Below, piece after piece: positions 13,973 through 19,703 of a stretch of 19,703 nucleotides of DNA; positions within the stretch are counted from its first letter, which is position 1; every line of letters starts with the position of its first letter. Both the position numbers and the translations under genes were made by a program. The stretch is taken from positions 1 through 19,703 of the forward strand of contig DASVCA010000024.1 of NCBI GenBank assembly GCA_036381835.1, in the 5' to 3' direction. The notes under the pieces are model-generated. The model was not told the origin of the DNA, did not search any database, and worked only from the letters and a program-made list of their open reading frames with translations. The DNA comes from DASULK01 sp036381835 (GTDB taxonomy: Bacteria; Actinomycetota; Actinomycetes; Mycobacteriales; Micromonosporaceae).

Positions 13973-15428
13973 ACGTCGCCCAACCGGCGATCTCCGGAAG
14001 CTCGACGGGACCCGGATCGGCGGCGGGCTGCGGTGCCGGCGAGGTGGCGGCGGTCCGCACCGCCGCCGCCACCGCCGGTGCGACCCTGGGGTCGAACACG
14101 CTCGGCACGATGAACGTGGGGTTGAGTCGGTCCTCGCCCACCACGTCGGCGATCGCGCGCGCCGCCGCGATCGCCATCTGTTCGGTGAACTCCTCCGCCC
14201 GTGCGTCCAACATGCCGCGGAACACACCGGGGAAGGCGAGCACGTTGTTGATCTGGTTCGGTTGGTCGGACCGGCCGGTCGCGACGACCGTCGCGTGCTT
14301 GCGCGCTTCTCGCGGGTCGATCTCCGGATCCGGGTTGGCCAACGCGAAGACGATCGGGTCCTTGGCCATGGCCGCGACGTCCTCGCCGGTCAGCAGGTTG
14401 GGCGCGCTCACCCCGATGAAGACGTCCGCCCCTCGCACCGCCCCGGCCAGATCCCCGCAGTAGTCCTCGGCGTTGGTGTGCTCGGCGAGCCACTGCCAGG
14501 CCGGGTTCAGCCCGTCCATGCCGCGGTGCAGCGCACCCGGTCGATCACACGCGATGATGTCACCGACCCCCTGACGCAGCAGCAGTTTCATGATCGCCGT
14601 GCCGGCGGCGCCCGCCCCGGAGACGACCACCCGTACGTCGGCCAGTCGTTTGCCGACGACCCGCAGCGCGTTGGTGAGCGCCGCCAGTACGCAGATCGCG
14701 GTGCCGTGCTGATCGTCGTGGAAGACGGGGATGTCCAGCAGCTCCCGTAGCCGGGACTCGATCTCGAAGCAGCGAGGCGCCGCGATGTCCTCCAGGTTGA
14801 TCCCGCCGTACGCGGGGGCGATCGCCTGCACGATGCGTACGATCTCGTCGGGGTCCTGGGTGTCGAGCACCACCGGCCAGGCGTCCACGCCACCGAACCG
14901 CTTGAACAACGCCGCCTTGCCCTCCATCACCGGCAGCGCTGCGGCGGGTCCGATGTTGCCCAATCCGAGCACGGCAGAACCGTCCGACACCACGGCCACG
15001 GCGTTGCGCTTGATGGTCAGCCGGCGGGCGTCGGCCGGGTTCTCCGCGATCGCCTGGCACACCCGAGCCACGCCGGGGGTGTAGGCGCGGGACAGCTCGT
15101 CCCGGTTGCGCAGCGGAATCTTCGATGCGACCTCGATCTTCCCGCCCAGATGCAGTAGGAACGTCCGGTCCGAGACCTTCCGCACCTCGACCCCGTCGAG
15201 GTCCTGCAGGGCCTTGACCACCTGGTCCGCGTGACCGGCGTCGGCGGTGTCGCAGGTGAGGTCGAGGATCACGTTGGTCGGGTCGGAGTCGACCACGTCG
15301 AGAGCGGTCACGATGGCGCCGGTCTCGCCGACACAGGTTGTCACCCGACCGACCGCCGAGGTGTCCGCCACGACGCTGATCCGGATGGTGATCGAGAAGC
15401 CGGCACTGGGTAGGCGCGTGATCGCCAC
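13965..15428 (-). CDS. Malic enzyme with N-terminal ACT domain
   Basis: Malic enzyme oxidatively decarboxylates malate to pyruvate, producing NADH or NADPH. The 487-residue product has an ACT-like regulatory domain at about residues 10-88 (FSITIRISVVADTSAVGRV onward). The catalytic part has Tyr116 in RAYTPGVA, Lys171 in VMEGKAALF, the metal-binding region FHDDQHGTAI, and the nucleotide-binding loop SGAGAAGTA. The ACT domain suggests allosteric control by a small ligand, perhaps an amino acid; this is inference. Cofactor preference cannot be read safely from the sequence. I chose the GTG at 15428 because GGAGGAG lies five bases upstream; the frame is open another 128 codons, but that part overlaps the divergent hflX start. 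The gene stands alone, convergent with dapF. Confidence 0.92.
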   Translation of the reverse strand: MAITRLPSAGFSITIRISVVADTSAVGRVTTCVGETGAIVTALDVVDSDPTNVILDLTCDTADAGHADQVVKALQDLDGVEVRKVSDRTFLLHLGGKIEVASKIPLRNRDELSRAYTPGVARVCQAIAENPADARRLTIKRNAVAVVSDGSAVLGLGNIGPAAALPVMEGKAALFKRFGGVDAWPVVLDTQDPDEIVRIVQAIAPAYGGINLEDIAAPRCFEIESRLRELLDIPVFHDDQHGTAICVLAALTNALRVVGKRLADVRVVVSGAGAAGTAIMKLLLRQGVGDIIACDRPGALHRGMDGLNPAWQWLAEHTNAEDYCGDLAGAVRGADVFIGVSAPNLLTGEDVAAMAKDPIVFALANPDPEIDPREARKHATVVATGRSDQPNQINNVLAFPGVFRGMLDARAEEFTEQMAIAAARAIADVVGEDRLNPTFIVPSVFDPRVAPAVAAAVRTAATSPAPQPAADPGPVELPEIAGWATSA

Positions 15429-15465
15429 GTACTCCTCCGCTGCTGGTGATCCTGCTCGCCGCGCA

Positions 15466-15495
15466 ATTGTCCCGCTTCCGCCGTCCACGCGGAAA
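15466..15495 (-). promoter_or_regulatory. Possible promoter of the malic enzyme gene
   Basis: On the minus strand TTTCCG (15490-15495) and GACAAT (15466-15471) are 18 bases apart, about 40 bases before the GTG at 15428. The match to consensus is moderate. No convincing promoter for hflX stands out in the rest of the 181-base divergent gap. Confidence 0.3.
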
Positions 15496-15596
15496 GTCGG
15501 GATGGTTACTCGCCGGTCGCCTCGCCGGTGCGGGCGGGCCCGGCAGACACCGATTACCGGATGCGTTCCGGGGATATCCGTGCCACGATCGGAGCC

Positions 15597-15604
15597 GAGG
15601 AGGA
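15597..15604 (+). promoter_or_regulatory. Ribosome binding site that fixes the hflX TTG start
   Basis: GAGGAGGA ends five bases before the TTG at 15610. It is the only strong Shine-Dalgarno sequence near the start of the conserved HflX reading frame and decides in favour of this rare start over the GTG at 15625. Confidence 0.65.
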
Positions 15605-15609
15605 CGCCA

Positions 15610-17052
15610 TTGCGTACCAATCGGGTGGATGAGTTGGTGCTGCCGGACCTCGACGAGGTCGAGGCCACGACCGGTGAGCTGGAACTGGAGGATCGCCACG
15701 CGCTGCGACGCGTCGCGGGACTGTCCACCGAGCTCGCCGACGTCACCGAGGTCGAGTACCGTCGGCTCCGGCTGGAGCGGGTGGTGCTGGTCGGTGTGTG
15801 GACCGAGGGCACCGTCGAGGACGCGGAGAACTCTCTCGCCGAACTCGCCGCGCTCGCCGAGACGGCGGGCTCGCAGGTGCTGGAAGGGCTGATCCAGCGC
15901 CGTGGCCGGCCCGACCCGGCAACCTACGTGGGACGGGGCAAGGTCGACGAGCTGCGGGCGGTGGTGGTCTCCACCGGTGCCGACACGGTGATCTGCGACG
16001 GCGAGCTGTCCCCGTCGCAGCTTCGTAACCTCGAGCAGCGCGTCAAGGTCAAGGTGGTCGACCGGACCGCGCTGATCCTCGACATCTTCGCCCAGCACGC
16101 TAAGAGCCGTGAGGGTAAGGCTCAGGTGGAGCTGGCCCAGCTCGAGTATCTGCTGCCTCGGCTGCGGGGCTGGGGTGAGACGTTGTCTCGGCAGGCCGGC
16201 GGTAGCGCCCGGGGCGGCGGTGCCGGCGGTGGGGTGGGTCTGCGTGGCCCGGGTGAGACGAAGCTGGAGACCGACCGGCGGCGCATCCGTACCCGGATCG
16301 CCCGGTTGCGCCGGGAGATCAAGGGGATGCGCACGGTCCGGGAGACCAAACGGGCGCGCCGGATGCGACACGGCGTGCCGGCGGTGGCCATCGCCGGCTA
16401 CACCAACGCCGGCAAGTCCAGCCTGCTGAACCGGCTGACCGGGGCGGGCGTGCTGGTCGAGGATGCCCTGTTCGCCACCCTGGATCCCACCACTCGGCGG
16501 GCGCAGACGTCCGACGGACGGGTCTACACCCTCTCCGACACGGTCGGCTTCGTCCGGCATCTGCCGCACCAGCTCGTGGAGGCGTTCCGTTCGACGTTGG
16601 AGGAGGTCGCCGAGGCCGATCTGATCGTGCACGTCGTCGACGGCGCCCACGCCGACCCCGCGGAGCAGGTGCGCGCCGTTCGTGAGGTGCTCGCCGAGGT
16701 GGGTGCGGAACGACTGCCTGAGCTGCTCGTGGTCAACAAGATCGACGCAGCGAGTGCGGAGACCCTGCTACTACTCAAACAGCGATGGCCGGAGGCGGTT
16801 TTCGTGTCCGCGCGAACCGGTCAGGGGATCGACGAGCTGCGTGCCGTCATCGAGGGTCGGCTGCCGCAGCCCGGGGTAGATGTCCGCGCGGTGGTGCCGT
16901 ACGACCGCGGCGACCTCGTCGCCCGCGTCCACCGGCGGGGTGAGGTGCTCGGCGAGTGGCACACCGACGAGGGGACGTTGCTGCACGCGCGGGTCGATGA
17001 GGCACTGGCCGCGGAGTTGGCCCGCTACCGTACCGCTGGGTCGCACCCGTGA
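15610..17052 (+). CDS. hflX: Ribosome-associated GTPase HflX
   Basis: HflX binds the large ribosomal subunit, hydrolyses GTP, and splits or rescues stalled ribosomes under stress. The 480-residue product has the N-terminal HflX domain (ERVVLVGVW, then LIQRRGRPDPATYVGRGKVD), a helical region with KSREGKAQVELAQLEYLLPR, and the Gly-rich linker that ends GLRGPGETKLE. The GTPase domain follows, with G1 GYTNAGKSS (263-271), G3 DTVGF (from Asp310) and G4 NKID (from Asn376). I chose the TTG at 15610 for its strong ribosome binding site; the frame is open upstream to 15247 but that would run into the malic enzyme gene on the other strand. In many bacteria hflX lies near miaA, as here. Confidence 0.95.
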   Translation: MRTNRVDELVLPDLDEVEATTGELELEDRHALRRVAGLSTELADVTEVEYRRLRLERVVLVGVWTEGTVEDAENSLAELAALAETAGSQVLEGLIQRRGRPDPATYVGRGKVDELRAVVVSTGADTVICDGELSPSQLRNLEQRVKVKVVDRTALILDIFAQHAKSREGKAQVELAQLEYLLPRLRGWGETLSRQAGGSARGGGAGGGVGLRGPGETKLETDRRRIRTRIARLRREIKGMRTVRETKRARRMRHGVPAVAIAGYTNAGKSSLLNRLTGAGVLVEDALFATLDPTTRRAQTSDGRVYTLSDTVGFVRHLPHQLVEAFRSTLEEVAEADLIVHVVDGAHADPAEQVRAVREVLAEVGAERLPELLVVNKIDAASAETLLLLKQRWPEAVFVSARTGQGIDELRAVIEGRLPQPGVDVRAVVPYDRGDLVARVHRRGEVLGEWHTDEGTLLHARVDEALAAELARYRTAGSHP

Positions 17053-17100
17053 TCATCACCTTGTCCCACTCGATCGGAAACGGCATGACAGACTGAGCGA

Positions 17101-18666
17101 ATGCGCCGCGTTTTTCCCTCGGGTCCGGTCGTATCCGGTGTGATATGGCTCGGACTGGTCGTCGGTGGCGTTCTGACCGGTGCCGCCGCAGTGGCCGCGC
17201 CCGAGTCGATCCCGGGTACGGCCGCGTTCGTCAAGCCCGGCCAGAAGGTCTGCACCATCAAGGACGAGCGGCTGGTGGAACTCTCCGGGCTGGTGGCCAC
17301 GAGCGACGGGTTCATCGTGGTCAACGACAGCACCGATGTCGCGAGCCGTAAGAAGATCTTCTTCCTGGATCAGAGTTGCCGGGTCGAGAAAGAGGTGGAC
17401 TTCCCCAGCAGTCCCTTGGATCCGGAGGATTTGGCGCTTTCTCCGGACGGCGCGACACTATTTGTCGCGGACATCGGGGACAACCCGACCAACAAGGATC
17501 GTCGCGCCACGGTGGCGCTGTGGACGATGCCGGTGGACGGCAGCGCGAAACCCGTCATTCACCGCCTCACCTACCCGGACGGGCCGCATGACGCCGAAGC
17601 GCTGCTCTTCAAGTCGGACGGCACACCGATCATCGTGACCAAGGAGCCCGGTCGCTCCGGACTCTACGCGCCGACGGGCCCGCTTCAGCCGAACACCCGT
17701 GAGGGGGTGCCGATGGCGAAGCTGGGTGAGGTGAAAATTCCGGAAACTCAGACGTCGCACGCTGTTCTCGGTGCGGTGGCGCGCAAGCTGGTGACCGGCG
17801 GTGCCACCGCGGCGGGCGGTAGCCGGGTGGTGCTGCGCACCTACGCCGACGCGTTCGAGTGGGATGTGCCGGACGGCGATGTGGTGGCCGCCCTCACCAA
17901 CGGGATTCCTCGCGTGACGCCGCTGCCCGACGAACCGCTCGGTGAGGCGATCTCCTACACCCCGGACGGCAAGCAGTTCGTCACGGTCTCCGAGACGGCG
18001 GAGCTGGACGGGGTGGAGCCGACCATCCTGGCCTACGTTCCGGGCACCGAGCCGGTGCAGCCGACCGGCGACCGGCAGGTCGACGATGAGCGGGCGGGTC
18101 CGTCACTGCTCGACCGGTTGGGGTTGGAGGGGCTCCAGTATCTCGTCGGCGCGGTGGGCGTGCTCGGTGCCGGCATGGTCGGGGCCGGCGTCTACGGGAT
18201 ACTCCGAGCCCGTCGCCGACCCACTCCCGCAAGCGAGGAGGAGGGGCCGACCGATCAGCCGGTCAAAGCGCGGTCCGCGGTACCGGCTCGGGTGCCACAA
18301 TCGGGCGAGCCCGCCTACGAGACGACCGGGTGGGGGTCGGAGCGGAAGACTCCGCGGGGGTCCGTCTACGGTCGCCCCGGAGCGCGTACGGGCGGTGAGT
18401 ATCCCGGCGGTGAACCCGCCGGCGGTGGCTACGGCGCAGCCGCGCGGCCGCCAGCCGGAGGACACGACGGCAGACGGTCCGGCGCGGTGTACGGCGCACC
18501 GCCGCGGGAGGGTCCGGCCTACGGCGACGGCCACCCCGGTGGCCGAGGCGGCACGGTCTACGGCGGCCGAGGCTATGACGATGGGTGGTCCGCCGGGGGA
18601 GCGGATCGTGGTCCGGGCGGCAGCGGCGACCATCCCGGATACCACGGCGGGTACGGCTACCGCTGA
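17101..18666 (+). CDS. Membrane-anchored propeller-like exported protein, function unknown
   Basis: The 521-residue product has a signal peptide (residues 1-33, hydrophobic VSGVIWLGLVVGGVLTGAAA, likely cut near AVAAP). An extracytoplasmic domain of about 300 residues has repeated strand motifs such as LALSPDGATLFVADIGDN, HDAEALLFKSDGTPIIVT and ISYTPDGKQFVTVSE, suggesting a beta-propeller. A transmembrane helix at about 347-368 is followed by RARRR, placing the C-terminus in the cytoplasm. The tail (369-521) is low-complexity, rich in Gly, Tyr, Arg and Pro, with three repeats around VYG (422-424, 463-465, 486-488). I do not know its function. It follows hflX by 48 bases, with only weak promoter or ribosome binding signals before the ATG. 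Its stop lies in a palindrome shared with lexA. Confidence 0.88.
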   Translation: MRRVFPSGPVVSGVIWLGLVVGGVLTGAAAVAAPESIPGTAAFVKPGQKVCTIKDERLVELSGLVATSDGFIVVNDSTDVASRKKIFFLDQSCRVEKEVDFPSSPLDPEDLALSPDGATLFVADIGDNPTNKDRRATVALWTMPVDGSAKPVIHRLTYPDGPHDAEALLFKSDGTPIIVTKEPGRSGLYAPTGPLQPNTREGVPMAKLGEVKIPETQTSHAVLGAVARKLVTGGATAAGGSRVVLRTYADAFEWDVPDGDVVAALTNGIPRVTPLPDEPLGEAISYTPDGKQFVTVSETAELDGVEPTILAYVPGTEPVQPTGDRQVDDERAGPSLLDRLGLEGLQYLVGAVGVLGAGMVGAGVYGILRARRRPTPASEEEGPTDQPVKARSAVPARVPQSGEPAYETTGWGSERKTPRGSVYGRPGARTGGEYPGGEPAGGGYGAAARPPAGGHDGRRSGAVYGAPPREGPAYGDGHPGGRGGTVYGGRGYDDGWSAGGADRGPGGSGDHPGYHGGYGYR

Positions 18667-18676
18667 CCGCGGTCAG
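18663..18676. terminator. Palindrome across the stops of the propeller gene and lexA
   Basis: CTGACCGCGGTCAG is a perfect 14-base palindrome. It contains the TGA of the plus-strand gene (18664-18666) and the TGA of lexA (TCA at 18673-18675). Only six bases separate the two genes. As a hairpin the stem would be short, so its strength as a terminator is uncertain. Confidence 0.35.
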
Positions 18677-19446
18677 ATCCGGCGCAGCACCGCGACGACC
18701 CGGCCCAGGATCGTGGCGTCGTCGCCGGGGATCGGGTCGAAGGCATCGTTCTGCGGCATCAGCCAGACGTGTCCGTCGCGGTGCCGGTAGGTCTTCACCG
18801 TGGCCTCGCCGTCGATCATGGCTGCGACGATGTCACCCGGATCGGCGGTCGGCTGCCGGCGCACCACGACCCAGTCGCCGTCGCAGATCGCCGCGCCGAT
18901 CATCGATTCGCCCTTGACCTGGAGCATGAACACCTCACCCTCGCCGACCAGCTCCCGCGGCAACGGGTAGACGTCCTCCACGGCCTGCTCGGCGAGGATC
19001 GGGCCACCGGCCGCGATGCGGCCGAGCATCGGAACGTACGCGGGTGAGGCCTGCGGTGCGACCTCCTCGTCGCCGGATCGGATCGGCGCGCGTACATCCA
19101 CCGCTCGCGGCCGGTTGGGGTCGCGACGCAGATAGCCCTTCCGCTCCAGCTCCCGCAGCTGGTAGGCGACGCTGGACGGGGAGCCCAGCCCGACCGCCTC
19201 GCCGATCTCCCGCACGCTCGGCGGGTATCCGTGGCGCTCCACCCAGTCCCGGATGAACGCGAGGATGCGGCGTTGCCGGGCGCTGAGTTCGGGCGGCAGG
19301 TCAGGCAGAGCGGTCATCGGGGTCACGGCACGCAGGGACGGACCGGCTCCGCGCGTCCGGGTGCGCCGCTGGCCGTTCGCCCCGCTCGGGGGTCCGGCGC
19401 GGCGGGTGGTCTGCGCTGGCTGATGCCGCCGGTCGTCGGTCGACAC
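18673..19446 (-). CDS. lexA: LexA, SOS repressor
   Basis: LexA represses DNA-damage genes and cleaves itself when it meets activated RecA. The 257-residue product begins with about 50 basic, probably disordered residues. The winged helix-turn-helix domain follows (SARQRRILAFIRDWVERHGY, PPSVREIGEAVGLGSPSSVA), and then the S24 peptidase domain. Its cleavage site is Ala146-Gly147 in GRIAAGG, with catalytic Ser181 in KGESM and Lys218 in TVKTY. All active residues are present, so it should be cleavable. The start is the GTG at 19446, with AGGAGG six bases upstream. It has its own promoter with an overlapping SOS box, indicating autorepression. Its partner RecA is encoded at the other end of the window. 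Confidence 0.97.
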   Translation of the reverse strand: MSTDDRRHQPAQTTRRAGPPSGANGQRRTRTRGAGPSLRAVTPMTALPDLPPELSARQRRILAFIRDWVERHGYPPSVREIGEAVGLGSPSSVAYQLRELERKGYLRRDPNRPRAVDVRAPIRSGDEEVAPQASPAYVPMLGRIAAGGPILAEQAVEDVYPLPRELVGEGEVFMLQVKGESMIGAAICDGDWVVVRRQPTADPGDIVAAMIDGEATVKTYRHRDGHVWLMPQNDAFDPIPGDDATILGRVVAVLRRI

Positions 19447-19531
19447 GTCGTCCTCCTGGATATGGGGGTGGTCCGGGCTGCGTCACGAGCCGACGCCGGT
19501 GACTCGTTGCGGCCTCGTCGGGTTGTTCATG

Positions 19532-19560
19532 ACCGTATCGGTACGATCGGACAGTTTCAA
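19532..19560 (-). promoter_or_regulatory. lexA promoter
   Basis: On the minus strand TTGAAA (19555-19560) and TACGGT (19532-19537) are exactly 17 bases apart, giving a leader of about 80 bases. The -35 overlaps the end of the SOS box at 19557-19572, which is the arrangement expected for LexA autorepression. Confidence 0.65.
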
Positions 19561-19572
19561 ACACCTGTACGA
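19557..19572. promoter_or_regulatory. SOS box (LexA operator)
   Basis: TCAAACACCTGTACGA matches the actinobacterial SOS box TCGAAC-N4-GTTCGA at ten of twelve defined positions. It overlaps the -35 of the lexA promoter. This is the expected autoregulatory operator of lexA. Confidence 0.7.
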
Positions 19573-19632
19573 CCTTGGGCGGGCGTGTCGGGGGACGGCG
19601 TTCCACCGGCCAATCCAAGCGTACCCACGGGT

Positions 19633-19648
19633 TCGAACAGGTGTGCTA
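19633..19648. promoter_or_regulatory. Second, weaker SOS-box-like site
   Basis: TCGAACAGGTGTGCTA has a perfect left half and a four-of-six right half of TCGAAC-N4-GTTCGA. It directly abuts TAGTTT (19647-19652), a possible plus-strand -10. It may control a divergent gene beyond the window; in Streptomyces lexA is followed by nrdR and a ribonucleotide reductase gene. The gene itself is not visible here. Confidence 0.35.
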
Positions 19649-19703
19649 GTTTCACTCGGCGCGAAGTCGCGGAGCCGCCGTGGGGTAACCGCGGGGCCCG
19701 ACC

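Noticed and set aside
15247..15609. N-terminal extension of hflX by 121 codons
   Set aside because: It overlaps the start of the malic enzyme gene on the other strand and is unlike HflX; the TTG at 15610 has a strong ribosome binding site.
15429..15812. N-terminal extension of the malic enzyme by 128 codons
   Set aside because: The extra sequence is Ser/Arg-rich, overlaps hflX, and the GTG at 15428 has GGAGGAG directly upstream.
14560..16650. A 696-codon open frame on the minus strand
   Set aside because: It lies over hflX and out of frame over the malic enzyme gene. Both of those have intact motifs; the product of this frame is low-complexity.
1..19703. Mobile elements, CRISPR arrays, tRNA or rRNA genes, or a defence system
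   Set aside because: No transposase, integrase, repeat-spacer pattern, tRNA cloverleaf or nuclease/toxin gene was seen; the gene order is core actinobacterial.

Overview
The window is GC-rich, and nearly every gene has strongly G/C-biased third codon positions. It carries the block recA-recX ... gluABCD ... miaB ... miaA-dapF ... hflX ... lexA, an arrangement known from Actinobacteria (in Corynebacterium gluABCD sits beside recA-recX; in Streptomyces the same genes lead to lexA). GTG and TTG starts, hairpin terminators without U-tracts, a leaderless-looking promoter and an actinobacterial-type SOS box agree with this. A Micromonosporaceae-like actinomycete is the best guess, but the genus is inference.

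Layout. 1-1735 (+): recA (5' end cut by the window edge) and recX. 1736-2294: a 559-base stretch with no convincing large gene but with a good promoter and a highly structured leader holding two tiny ATGA-chained ORFs. 2295-4034 (+): rny (RNase Y). 4086-7569 (-): gluA-gluB-gluC-gluD, a glutamate-type ABC importer, ending in a hairpin shared with convergent rny. 7716-8210 (+): an unrecognised 164-residue protein, then a terminator. 8410-9885 (+): miaB. 10019-11227 (-): a protein with three DUF349-like repeats, convergent with miaB across a two-hairpin terminator. 11445-13952 (+): a LigB/MEMO-like protein, miaA (GTGA overlap) and dapF. 13965-15428 (-): ACT-domain malic enzyme. 15610-18666 (+): hflX and a membrane-anchored propeller-like protein. 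18673-19446 (-): lexA with its promoter and SOS box, followed by 257 bases that probably contain the control region of a divergent gene outside the window.

How the genes fit together. The window is bracketed by the two SOS regulators, RecA (with its modulator RecX) and LexA. MiaA and MiaB act one after the other on adenosine 37 of tRNA, and HflX is a ribosome-associated GTPase, so translation quality control is a second theme. GluABCD, DapF (lysine and peptidoglycan precursor) and malic enzyme are core metabolism. This is chromosomal housekeeping DNA; I see no insertion sequence, phage gene, CRISPR array, tRNA or rRNA.

The least explained parts are the rny leader (a perfect 12-bp inverted repeat enclosing a small ORF start, plus an upstream segment able to compete for pairing), the mutually exclusive hairpin pair between miaB and the DUF349 gene, stop-codon-embedded palindromes at two convergent gene junctions, and a dioxygenase-like protein that seems to lack the family's metal ligands.
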